Notes under the pieces: model-generated
What the model was told of the DNA's origin: nothing
Seen by the model: the letters and a program-made list of their open reading frames with translations, nothing else
Database searches by the model: none
Part shown: positions 16,690 through 23,955 of the stretch, one piece after another
How positions within the stretch are numbered: position 1 is the stretch's first letter
How the letters are laid out: every line of letters starts with the position of its first letter
DNA from: Candidatus Fermentibacterota bacterium
GTDB lineage: Bacteria; JAFGKV01
DNA: 28,115 nucleotides
Direction of reading: 5' to 3'
NCBI GenBank assembly: GCA_030620115.1
Contig: JAUXFG010000040.1
Span: 1 to 28,115, forward strand
Translations under genes and position numbers: made by a program

Positions 16690-18616
16690 AGCTCGTGTCT
16701 TTCCTTATGACATGCTGCAGTGTTTTGCCAAGTTCCTGAATATTGTATGGTTTCGTAAGGACGGCCCTAAATCCCTTCTCCTCGTATCGCGACATTATTG
16801 GATCGTTGGAATAACCGCTCGACACAATCGAATTGACCTCCGGATCTATTTCAAGGAGTCTCTTCTGCGTCTCAATTCCCCCCATGCCTGCGGGTACGGT
16901 CAAATCCAAGAGAACGACTTCAAATGCATGACCTGACTCTTTCGCGCGCATATATACGTCGATGGCTTCGGCGCCGTCGCTCGCAAGCTCCACATCGTAC
17001 CCCATATGCCGAAGCATCTCTCCTGCAACATCTCTCACCACTTCCTCATCGTCCATGACAAGGATCCTTCCCCTCCCTTCATCGAGTTCCTCTTCCAGAT
17101 ACTCAGTCTTCCTGATTCTCTCTTGCGAAGCCGGCAGATAGATTTCGAAAAGCGTCCCAATTCCAGGCGTGGACTCCGCGCCAATGAAGCCATCATGCCT
17201 CTTGATAATTGAATAGGCGGTGGCGAGTCCCAACCCGCTCCCCTCCGTCTTGGTGGTAAAATACGGATCGAATATCCTGCCGAGATCTTCCTGTCTGATT
17301 CCTATCCCGTCGTCTCTTATGGAGATCTTGACATATCTCCCTGATTTGAGAGGCACCACATCGCCATCGGAAATCGTGACGGTCTCGGTTCGGATCCCAA
17401 TGATCCCACCTTCGGGCATTGCCTGTTCTGCGTTGAGAATGAGATTCTGGATGACCTGGCCGATTTGACCTCTGTCAATGTCGAGGGGTTGCACATTGTC
17501 TGACAACTTGAACTCGCACTTGACCTTGGAACCCCTTACGAGAAAGCTTGCCGAGTCCCGTAGCAGTTCCTCAATCGATGCAGATTCTTTGACGGGCGCG
17601 CCGCCTTTGGCGAATGTAAGGAGCTGATGTGTCAGGTTCTTCGCCAGTGTGGCTGCTCTCTCGGCATCTGACAAGATACGATAGATCTTCTCTGCGGGAT
17701 GGATTCCCGTCTTCGCTATGGAAATATTGCCCATGATCGCGGTCAGCAGATTGTTGAAATCATGCGCTATTCCGCCCGCGAGAATTCCTATTGATTCCAG
17801 CTTCTGTGCCTTTCTGAGCTCATCCTCCATCCTTCGTTTCTCAGTAATGTCCCTGACAAAGACGAGCATTGCTGGATGATTGTGGTAGTCGATAGCGCTG
17901 GCGTTTACTTCGACCAGTATTCTGAGGCCATCCTTATGCTGCAATGCAGTTTCGCATCCTTGTGCATTCTCTTCACTCGACATCAAACGTGCATATCTGC
18001 CCTGGATGTCTCTTCGCATATCCTCAGGAATGAACTCCTCATATCGTTTGTCGACGACCTCTTTGGCTGAGTAGCCTGCAATTCTAAGCAATTGATCATT
18101 GGAATACTTTATCAGGTTATCTTGTATGATGCAGATCCCATCATTTGAGTTCTCTACGACGTTACGATACTTCTCTTCGCTCTTCCTCGCTTCTTCTTCT
18201 GCCCGCTTTCGTTCAACGGCGTATCGGATGGAACGCGTGAGTAATCTTGCGTCCGCCATCCCTTTTCCTATGAAATCCTGAGCGCCGATTCGTACGGCAC
18301 GGACTCCAGTCTGCTCGTCATCAGCTCCGGTAAGCACCACAATGGGAATGCCCGGGCACTCGGTGTGAACCGTTAGAACGGTATCAATCCCTTGACTATC
18401 AGGGAGTCCAATATCGAGGAGCACTACTTCAAAGGAGCCATCGTGCAGACGCTTGATAGCGGCGGAAACAGAGCCTACGAGCTCCGTCTCATAGAGATGT
18501 GCATACTCACGCAGCATCCTCTGAACCAGCTTTGCATCGCCGGGATCGTCTTCAACTATGAGCACCGCCATCGGTTTCTCTGCGCCGAATGGGTTGTTCT
18601 CTGAGTTAGTTCCCAA
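16685..18616 (-). CDS. Hybrid histidine kinase: receiver-PAS-HisKA-HATPase-receiver
   Basis: 643 residues, no membrane segment. In order: receiver domain (about 16-135, phosphoacceptor Asp68 in LLDIGLPDS), PAS domain (about 147-260, ending in the DITEKRRMEDEL linker), HisKA with His285 (GGIAHDFNNLL), HATPase with LNAEQAM, RDDGIGI and GSGLGLATAYSI, and a second receiver (about 517-640, Asp571 in LLDLTVPAG). The HDFNN type resembles NtrB-like kinases. Receivers at both ends imply that it takes phosphate from an upstream kinase and relays it internally. The start is uncertain: TTG at 18616, overlapping the preceding gene by 11 bases, or ATG at 18568. It is last in the signalling operon, and no DNA-binding regulator is present. 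Confidence 0.94.
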   Translation of the reverse strand: MGTNSENNPFGAEKPMAVLIVEDDPGDAKLVQRMLREYAHLYETELVGSVSAAIKRLHDGSFEVVLLDIGLPDSQGIDTVLTVHTECPGIPIVVLTGADDEQTGVRAVRIGAQDFIGKGMADARLLTRSIRYAVERKRAEEEARKSEEKYRNVVENSNDGICIIQDNLIKYSNDQLLRIAGYSAKEVVDKRYEEFIPEDMRRDIQGRYARLMSSEENAQGCETALQHKDGLRILVEVNASAIDYHNHPAMLVFVRDITEKRRMEDELRKAQKLESIGILAGGIAHDFNNLLTAIMGNISIAKTGIHPAEKIYRILSDAERAATLAKNLTHQLLTFAKGGAPVKESASIEELLRDSASFLVRGSKVKCEFKLSDNVQPLDIDRGQIGQVIQNLILNAEQAMPEGGIIGIRTETVTISDGDVVPLKSGRYVKISIRDDGIGIRQEDLGRIFDPYFTTKTEGSGLGLATAYSIIKRHDGFIGAESTPGIGTLFEIYLPASQERIRKTEYLEEELDEGRGRILVMDDEEVVRDVAGEMLRHMGYDVELASDGAEAIDVYMRAKESGHAFEVVLLDLTVPAGMGGIETQKRLLEIDPEVNSIVSSGYSNDPIMSRYEEKGFRAVLTKPYNIQELGKTLQHVIRKDTSS

Positions 18617-19061
18617 TCTGCCTGCTCCCGGGCAGCTTGCATATCACAAGCCAATACTGTTCGATTTCTTTCATGACTCTCCTGAACTCGTGTGCGTCCA
18701 TTGGCTTCCCTATATATCCGCTCGCATGGAGCCGGTAGCTGTCAAGGATGTCTTGCTCTGAATCCGATGAGCTCAGAACAATCACCGGTATCATCTTGAG
18801 ATTCTCGTCATTCTTGACCCGTCTGAGAAACTCTATTCCACCCATGCCCGGCATACGCAGATCCAACAGAATCAAGCATGGTCGGGGGGTCTCCTCATCA
18901 TATCTCCCGTGACGATACAGGAAGTCGAGAGCTTCCTCGCCGTTCGCCACGACGAAGAGCCTGCTTGAACTTCCCTGATTAATCAGAGAGACTCTCACCA
19001 GCTTCTGGTCGCCGGGATCATCCTCCACAAGCAAGATGACGGCAGGTTCTGCTTTTTCCAT
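18606..19061 (-). CDS. Single-domain response regulator (Rcp1/CheY-like)
   Basis: 151 residues consisting of one receiver domain: acidic pocket VEDDPGDQK, phosphoacceptor Asp67 in LILLDLRMPGMGG, the conserved Ser in VLSSSDSE and Lys in YIGKPMD. The NGEEALDFLYRHG stretch and the longer alpha4 region are typical of Rcp1-type regulators that partner phytochrome-like kinases. It has no output domain, so it likely acts by protein contact or as a phosphate shuttle between the upstream kinase and the hybrid kinase that follows. The gene begins 40 bases after the kinase stop. Confidence 0.94.
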   Translation of the reverse strand: MEKAEPAVILLVEDDPGDQKLVRVSLINQGSSSRLFVVANGEEALDFLYRHGRYDEETPRPCLILLDLRMPGMGGIEFLRRVKNDENLKMIPVIVLSSSDSEQDILDSYRLHASGYIGKPMDAHEFRRVMKEIEQYWLVICKLPGSRQIGN

Positions 19062-19101
19062 TTGTCCCCATTCCCAAAAGGCAGGCGTTCACCGCGCTTG
19101 C

Positions 19102-20160
19102 TTATCTGTCCTCGCTTGCAGCCGGCAGGGTAAACCAGAATATGGCGCCCTGGTCTGGAGCCGACTCGACGCTTATAGCGCCTCCATGACGCATAACTAT
19201 CTTCTTGCATACCGCTAATCCGATGCCCGTACCCCCGCACTCCGCACGTGAGTGAAGACGTTGAAACATCCCGAATATCCTGTCGAGATCCTTCTCATCA
19301 ATTCCTATGCCGTTGTCTCGTACTTCCACGCGGATCATGCGATCTGGCTGTGGTGTGCTGGTGACAACAATCTCCGGTCTTACTCCCTTCCGATGGTATT
19401 TTAACGCATTCCCAATCAGGTTCTGGAGCAACTGGTGTACTTGGGATCGGTCAGCGTGCACTGACTGCAGCGGCTCCGGAACTCTCACGGTTCCTCCGGT
19501 CTCTTCGAGCTGTACGGCCAGCTCGAAATCCCCCAGATCCTTGATGACGACATTCAAGTCTGTTCGCTCAGCAGGATTGGCTCTCGTAGTGAGACGCGAG
19601 TACTTCAGCAGGTCGTCAATCATCTGCTGCATCCGGATCGCACCGGAAATCATGAACGCGAAGTTCTCTTGCTCATCCTCGTTCAGCTTGTTTTTCAGGG
19701 AATCCTGGAGAAGCTGTCCGAAAGCCGATATTTTTCGCATCGGCTCCCGTAGGTCGTGAGATGCAACATATGCAAAAGCCTCCAGCTCCTCATTGGAAGC
19801 TCTGAGCCTCCTGTTCGTCTCCTCGAGTTCCCTCTGAGTCCTGTCCAGCTCTCTTGTTCTTTCCGCTACTTTATCCTCCAGCTCCCTATAGGATTGGAAG
19901 AAAACAGTCACGAAAGCGATGATGAGGACTCCGACAACACTGAATACGAAAAGCGGTTGCGAATAGAATGCTCGGGCATCGTCCGTTTGCTTGTGGTCGG
20001 AATCGACCGCTTCCTCCTTCTCTGAAAACAGCTGGTCTTCAACTGCGCCGGCCGGCCTTGAAGGCGTATTCATGTTCATGCATGATGATTCGGTTGATCG
20101 TCCGGATACCACCAGCGAAAGCAACAATACTTGGGATATGATCAAGAGTCTCATATCCAA
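19102..20160 (-). CDS. Membrane histidine kinase
   Basis: 352 residues. A hydrophobic N-terminus (4-19) could be a signal peptide or first membrane helix. A short extracytoplasmic stretch of about 45 residues follows, then a clear membrane helix at 69-88, a coiled coil at about 91-128 (ELEDKVAERTRELDRTQREL), HisKA with His135 (YVASHDLREPMRKI) and HATPase with NLIGNALKYH, DNGIGI and GGTGIGLAVCKK. HDLREP kinases of this form commonly follow phytochrome or PAS sensors, yet no sensor domain is present here. The short outside loop or the membrane gene just upstream may supply sensing. The start is TTG 20160 or ATG 20154; ribosome sites are weak for both. Confidence 0.93.
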   Translation of the reverse strand: MDMRLLIISQVLLLSLVVSGRSTESSCMNMNTPSRPAGAVEDQLFSEKEEAVDSDHKQTDDARAFYSQPLFVFSVVGVLIIAFVTVFFQSYRELEDKVAERTRELDRTQRELEETNRRLRASNEELEAFAYVASHDLREPMRKISAFGQLLQDSLKNKLNEDEQENFAFMISGAIRMQQMIDDLLKYSRLTTRANPAERTDLNVVIKDLGDFELAVQLEETGGTVRVPEPLQSVHADRSQVHQLLQNLIGNALKYHRKGVRPEIVVTSTPQPDRMIRVEVRDNGIGIDEKDLDRIFGMFQRLHSRAECGGTGIGLAVCKKIVMRHGGAISVESAPDQGAIFWFTLPAASEDR

Positions 20161-20236
20161 ATCGCAATCCCGAGTTGCGTTTCCTCGTCTCTTGGCACGA
20201 ACAGATGGACTTCCAACAAGCGCACAAACGGATTCC

Positions 20237-20821
20237 TCAAGACCAGTATCTCTCCATCAGTATTCCGGCTCTCTGGATGCGGGGGGTGACATACTTGAGA
20301 AGCAATGGCGTGATGGTGATAGTCACAATGAGATTTCCTATCAACCAGCCCATGAACATATCGGAGACGTCGCTCCAGGGCGCGGCTCCGCCAACCGCGA
20401 GCATACACGTACCCCAGGCAGCTCCAATTATGTTGTTGAGTATCCATCCAAAGGCCATGAAAACAAGGAAATCCTTCTTCCTTCGAAGGCCAACATCAGC
20501 ACCAAACCTCTTGAAAGCCACCAGCGGTATCAAGACCTGCCACAAATCCGCCAATGACCAATAGAGATTGACCCCAAACGGCACGAAGCCAAAACCCGCG
20601 CCTAGTACGCACCCGATATACGCTGAGATGGCGCCCCATGCGCCGAACCACAATGCAAAGGCAATCATGAAGGCAACTGAAAGATAGAACGATGAGACTC
20701 CTGGGCCTACTTCATAGGCAATGACGCCAAAACGGGCCAGAAGGGAGTTGATCACTATGAGCGCCAGAAAGATCAGAACTTGAGTAGATCGTCGTGGTTT
20801 CCTTCTCTTGTCCGGGTTCAT
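20237..20821 (-). CDS. Polytopic membrane protein, MASE1-like sensor module
   Basis: 194 residues, very hydrophobic, with about six membrane helices between residues 13 and 178, a basic N-terminus (MNPDKRRKPRRS) and a basic loop (GLRRKKDF). Length and pattern resemble the MASE1 membrane sensor domain usually fused to kinases or cyclases. An ECF-transporter S-component is an alternative. AGGAGG stands 6 bases before the ATG. It ends 76 bases before the histidine kinase gene. The pair may be a split version of a MASE1-kinase fusion, and I see no frameshift that would join them. No catalytic motif is present. Confidence 0.7.
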   Translation of the reverse strand: MNPDKRRKPRRSTQVLIFLALIVINSLLARFGVIAYEVGPGVSSFYLSVAFMIAFALWFGAWGAISAYIGCVLGAGFGFVPFGVNLYWSLADLWQVLIPLVAFKRFGADVGLRRKKDFLVFMAFGWILNNIIGAAWGTCMLAVGGAAPWSDVSDMFMGWLIGNLIVTITITPLLLKYVTPRIQRAGILMERYWS

Positions 20822-21021
20822 CTTTGCCTCCTATGGAGGGATAAGTACCCCCCCCACTGAGGTGGGTGCGCAGAATGTGAAGAGAAGAAGCGCCCGGCTG
20901 ATACTGACTCGCTTGTTGGAGACCATGTGAGAGTCCAGCAAGCATTGTCAAACTGGGGGCTTCGTCCCAGCCGGCTGGGGAATCTCCCTGCGGGGTCATG
21001 ATTCCAAGGCCTGCACAAGGC

Positions 21022-21783
21022 TCAGAAGCTCCACGCAACCATGGCCTGCGGAAAGGATTCATCCTCGCCATCGATACCGAACTTGTTCCGGTAGTACTCA
21101 TACTCCATGCCCACCAATAGCTGTCCTTTCTTTCCCAAGAAATGGCCGACATCCAGGAGGAGTTGCGGCTGGGCGAGAATCTGGCGCACGCGATCTCCTT
21201 CGGCTCCGGTCACATCAACAAAGCCACGGAATCGCAGTTCCACAGGACCAACTGTGATAGGAACATCCCACGCGGGGATCAAAATGAAGGTGATATCGGT
21301 GTCTTCTAGATTGTCGTAGACCATCACATCCAGATTACAGAAGCTGAAGCCCGGGATACTGAAGTGGAGGGTCGAACCCCAAAGATAGGCTCTGAAGCAC
21401 GAGCCGGCGTTTATGGAAGCGGCGAATGATAGATCGTCAACAAATGCCCAGCCCGATTCGCATGCCAAGATCCGTCTCAGGCTCAGCCGCGTATACCACT
21501 CTCCATATACATCAGTGCCGGCTGCAAACGGTTCGGCAATATCAAAAAAGAAAAAATTGGAACCATAGCTCCAACCACTGGCGTGTGTGAGCGTGAGGAT
21601 ATCACGAACTTCGTCGCCAAGGCGAAAACCCTCCCCGTGAAGCAAATGAACCTCTGTGGAGCTCCACTCAGACGCCGGGACGACGCCTCCACAGATCGTG
21701 ATGGACCACACCAGAGCTGCCAGAACGAGAGCCATGGCTGTTCGTGGCCGTGGGATTTGTAGGGAGCCTTTGCAGGACTTCAT
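21022..21783 (-). CDS. Outer-membrane beta-barrel protein, Tsx/DUF5020-like
   Basis: 253 residues from the ATG at 21783, which has GGAGGA 7 bases upstream; a longer in-frame start at 21825 lies ahead of this site. The N-terminus (MKSCKGSLQIPRPRT, then a hydrophobic stretch to GVVPAS) is a signal peptide. The mature part alternates short amphipathic strands (YGEWYTRLSLRRIL, FRAYLWGSTLHFSIPGF) and ends with WSF, the aromatic C-terminus typical of outer-membrane barrels. The WSSTEVHLLHGEGF start and FFFFDIAEPF resemble the nucleoside-channel (Tsx)-like DUF5020 group. It is the first gene of the signalling operon, so it may deliver or sense the stimulus. Family placement is moderate. Confidence 0.75.
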   Translation of the reverse strand: MKSCKGSLQIPRPRTAMALVLAALVWSITICGGVVPASEWSSTEVHLLHGEGFRLGDEVRDILTLTHASGWSYGSNFFFFDIAEPFAAGTDVYGEWYTRLSLRRILACESGWAFVDDLSFAASINAGSCFRAYLWGSTLHFSIPGFSFCNLDVMVYDNLEDTDITFILIPAWDVPITVGPVELRFRGFVDVTGAEGDRVRQILAQPQLLLDVGHFLGKKGQLLVGMEYEYYRNKFGIDGEDESFPQAMVAWSF

Positions 21784-21843
21784 ATGCATTTCCTCCAGCG
21801 CTTTCGATGCCACAGCTAGAACCACACAATAGCTCTATTATTC

Positions 21844-21872
21844 AAGTTAGGGAGCTGACATATGACGGTCAA
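21844..21872 (-). promoter_or_regulatory. Promoter for the barrel/signalling operon
   Basis: On the minus strand TTGACC (21872-21867), 17 bp and TAACTT (21849-21844) form a plausible sigma-70 promoter, with transcription starting near 21837 and a leader of about 53 bases before the ATG at 21783. Confidence 0.5.
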
Positions 21873-21921
21873 CAGGAATCGCCCCTCGGATGGCAATTCA
21901 TACTTCCGATCTCCCTCGGTA

Positions 21922-21976
21922 CGCTGACCAGAAACTTTGTCTCGAACTTCGTCTCGAACTTCGTCTCGAACTTCTT
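21922..21976 (-). repeat. 12-bp minisatellite, copy 2 (inverted relative to copy 1)
   Basis: Read on the minus strand the units are GAAGAAGTTCGA, GACGAAGTTCGA, GACGAAGTTCGA and GACAAAGTTTCT, followed by GGTCAGC. The closing GACAAAGTTTCNGGTCAG matches the end of copy 1 at 17 of 18 positions. It lies about 50 bp upstream of the operon promoter. Confidence 0.85.
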
Positions 21977-22093
21977 CAATTCATGCCAAAGTCTCTTCCA
22001 TGAATGGTCCCGCCGACCAGCGGGTGGCGACGCTGATCGGAAACTCCAACTGCGAACCTCTCCCTCCAGTATCGAGAGGCGTCCCAAGATAGA

Positions 22094-22199
22094 CGAACAT
22101 TCAACATCGAACATCGAACGTCCAACGCCGAAGTCAGAGAGATCAGAAATTGGAGGCGTTCTTCGTTCCCATGGTTCAATGTTCGATGTTGAATGTTCG
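22094..22199. repeat. Long inverted repeat of ATGTTCGATGTT-type sequence
   Basis: The arms at 22094-22114 and 22179-22199 are perfect 21-base reverse complements, built from repeats of TTCGATGTT/AACATCGAA. Further imperfect units flank both arms. I recall similar GTTCGATGTT repeats dispersed in intergenic regions of planctomycete-like and candidate-phylum genomes. No coding role is visible. Confidence 0.7.
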
Positions 22200-22204
22200 A
22201 TGTT

Positions 22205-22330
22205 GAACGTTTCCGCCCGCCTGTCCTGCCTGTCCTGAGCGTAGTCGAAGGGAGCAAAGTCGAAGAAAGCAGAATCGAGGGGCGGGTGGCCCCACTAACC
22301 CGCATTTCTCATCCCGCGTCCGCCGCGGGA
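22205..22330. repeat. GC-rich dispersed-repeat cluster downstream of the TSUP gene
   Basis: It contains CCTGCCTGTCCTGAGCGTAG-TCGAAGGG, a motif I recognise as widely dispersed in environmental bacterial genomes. A GCGGGT/ACCCGC stem (22282-22287 with 22298-22303) and a TCCCGCG/CGCGGGA stem (22312-22318 with 22324-22330) follow. The last could help end transcription of the TSUP gene, though no T-tract follows. Confidence 0.55.
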
Positions 22331-22380
22331 CTGCAGCGCGACTGCCGGTGAGAGACCCGGGCAAGTCGAGAAGCTGTGGT

Positions 22381-23124
22381 CTATAGTGCCAATACCATGG
22401 TTCTTATGCTCAGGAATACGATCAAGATCCCCACGGTGCCCATGAGTACACGGGCGGGAACACGGCGGCACACATGCGCCGCAAGCGGCGCGGCAAGCAT
22501 TCCGCCGATGATGAGGCCCAGTATGATAGAGAGGTGTTCCCGCAGCGCCCCAAGGAACGCCACGAAGGTGAGCGCTTGCACCAATGTCACGAAAAATTCA
22601 GCCAGGTTCACCGTCCCGATGGTATGCCGGGGGCTGTTTCCTCGCGCCACCAGGGTACTGGTGACGATTGGCCCCCAACCCCCGCCCCCCATGGCATCCA
22701 TGAAGCCCCCTGCGGCGGCCAAGGGGAGCAGCCGCGTATGATCCACTCGAGGCGTTGTCTTTCTAAAGGTCTTGTAGATGATGCGGATGCCCATGATCAT
22801 CAGATAGGCGGCAACAAAGGGTTTGACCTTGGAGCCCGGCAGTTGGGTGAGCAGGTACGCCCCTACGATGCCGCCCAGCATGCCTGGGATCACGAGCCTC
22901 TTGAGGAGCCCCCGATCCACGTTTCCTAGTTTGAGGTGAGAGGTCCCTGACACCGCGGTGGTGAATACCTCAGCGGTGTGCACACTAGCGCTGGCAAGGG
23001 CTGGGGGTACGCCAAAGCTGAGCAGTAAGGTCGTAAGGCTGACCCCATATGCCATGCCGAGCGCGCCATCGACCATCTGCGCCAAGAAGCCGGCAGCAAC
23101 GAAATAGAGGATACTGTGTTCCAC
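22381..23124 (-). CDS. TauE/SafE (TSUP) family permease
   Basis: 247 residues with about eight membrane helices. The TSUP signature is present in both halves: GFLAQMVDGALGMAYGVSLT near the N-terminus and GGFMDAMGGGGWGPIVTST in the middle, with TVNLAEFFVT after it. Family members export or import sulfite, sulfoacetate and related anions across the inner membrane; the substrate here cannot be deduced. The start is GTG at 23124 with GGAGA about 8 bases upstream. It follows the AbrB-like gene by 51 bases on the same strand, so the two are probably co-transcribed from the operator-bearing promoter at 23388-23415. Confidence 0.92.
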   Translation of the reverse strand: MEHSILYFVAAGFLAQMVDGALGMAYGVSLTTLLLSFGVPPALASASVHTAEVFTTAVSGTSHLKLGNVDRGLLKRLVIPGMLGGIVGAYLLTQLPGSKVKPFVAAYLMIMGIRIIYKTFRKTTPRVDHTRLLPLAAAGGFMDAMGGGGWGPIVTSTLVARGNSPRHTIGTVNLAEFFVTLVQALTFVAFLGALREHLSIILGLIIGGMLAAPLAAHVCRRVPARVLMGTVGILIVFLSIRTMVLAL

Positions 23125-23175
23125 TTTCCGTCTCCTGTGGGTTTCCAGGGGCAGGCCAGATGATCACCGATGAGT

Positions 23176-23364
23176 TCATGCGGCTGGCTTCACCCGTACA
23201 ATGAAGATCGTGCCATCATTTAACAGCACCCACCTCAAACGTTCGCCATCCTCCAGGTTGAGTCTGTCGACGATTTCCTTGGGCACGGTGGTCCTCCGGC
23301 GGCTTCCCCTGATGGTGATATGAGTCTCGGAGATGAACTCCACATGATCGAGTTCGATTTTCAT
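23176..23364 (-). CDS. AbrB/MazE/SpoVT-type DNA-binding protein
   Basis: 62 residues from the ATG at 23364, which has AAAGGAG 6-7 bases upstream. The longer in-frame version from 23460 would read through its own promoter and operators. The sequence ITIRGSRRRTTVPKEIVDRLNLEDGERLRWVLL is a swapped-hairpin AbrB domain, usually a dimeric DNA binder. Such small proteins are often antitoxins, but no toxin gene is adjacent; instead a permease follows. Two matching palindromes in and just upstream of its promoter suggest that it represses itself and the permease. Family assignment is good; the regulatory role is inferred. Confidence 0.88.
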   Translation of the reverse strand: MKIELDHVEFISETHITIRGSRRRTTVPKEIVDRLNLEDGERLRWVLLNDGTIFIVRVKPAA

Positions 23365-23387
23365 CGCACTCTCCTTTACGAGGGATA

Positions 23388-23415
23388 AAGATAAACCAAA
23401 GTAATTTGGTGTCAA
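23388..23415 (-). promoter_or_regulatory. Promoter of the AbrB-TSUP operon, with operator in the spacer
   Basis: On the minus strand TTGACA (23415-23410), a 16-bp spacer and TATCTT (23393-23388) precede the AbrB-like gene. Almost the entire spacer is the palindrome at 23395-23410. The leader would be about 17 bases. A repressor bound here would block polymerase directly. Confidence 0.7.
23395..23410. promoter_or_regulatory. Operator palindrome O1 (ACCAAA-N4-TTTGGT)
   Basis: ACCAAAGTAATTTGGT: two perfect 6-base arms around a 4-base centre, placed between the -35 and -10 boxes. Confidence 0.75.
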
Positions 23416-23436
23416 GCCATTATCTATTGGTAATAG

Positions 23437-23452
23437 ACCAAACTGTTTTGGT
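23437..23452. promoter_or_regulatory. Operator palindrome O2 (ACCAAA-N4-TTTGGT)
   Basis: ACCAAACTGTTTTGGT has identical arms to O1, with its centre 42 bp away (about four helical turns), upstream of the -35 box. A smaller CTATT/AATAG palindrome (23424-23436) lies between them. Confidence 0.75.
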
Positions 23453-23460
23453 GCACTCAA

Positions 23461-23955
23461 AGGCCTGCTCGGGCATTCATCTTCGAAAAATGCCCGAGCC
23501 CGATATTCCGAGCCACTGGAAGCAATGGGGTATCTCCCCTGGCGGGAACCGTATTGATGTTTCGGCGACTAGTTCTCCCACGCCGAGTAAGGCCTCGATG
23601 ATCTCGAAAGGATCTCTTGCTGCCCCCAGTGAGATCCGGTATTCTCCATTGACCATTCCTTCCTTCCTGCTTTTTTGCGTGCATTGATCTCCCCGCACCG
23701 ACATGCAGTTGAGCAGGGGACCTTGGTTGTCGAGCCATCGACGAATTCGCCATACATACATCGCGAAGTTTCTGCACGCTTGAGAGTAGTCAGGCATGAG
23801 ATCAACAGGATGCTCGTCAAACGGACTGCGGTGTTCAGAATTGCTACTGCGCTGACCAACAGGCAAGATTATCAGGCACTGAGTCTCAGGGCAACGGTCT
23901 GGCATATGGAGAATCTTGCCGGCCTCAGCCATCCCGATCGCGAGAGGATAGGATC
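23461..23955. other. 495-bp region without a supportable gene, upstream of gatE
   Basis: Overlapping frames occur on both strands, the longest being 151 codons on the minus strand (23477-23932). None has a recognisable motif or good ribosome site. I see no clear promoter for gatE, RNA gene or repeat here. It may contain decayed coding sequence. Confidence 0.5.

Noticed and set aside
20154-20821. A single MASE1-kinase gene broken by a frameshift
   Set aside because: The membrane gene ends cleanly and the kinase has its own hydrophobic N-terminus and start. The 76-bp gap does not read as continuous protein in any frame.
20824-21021. Riboswitch-like element in the 198-bp gap before the membrane gene
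   Set aside because: Short stems such as CCCAC/GTGGG exist, but the sequence does not match the conserved cores of c-di-GMP or other riboswitches I know.
23176-23364. AbrB-like gene as antitoxin of a toxin-antitoxin pair
   Set aside because: The next gene on the same strand is a TSUP permease and the opposite side has no gene, so no toxin candidate is present.
23477-23932. A 151-codon minus-strand frame upstream of gatE
   Set aside because: It has no motif and no good ribosome site, and it competes with other frames of similar length. It was kept only as part of an unexplained region.
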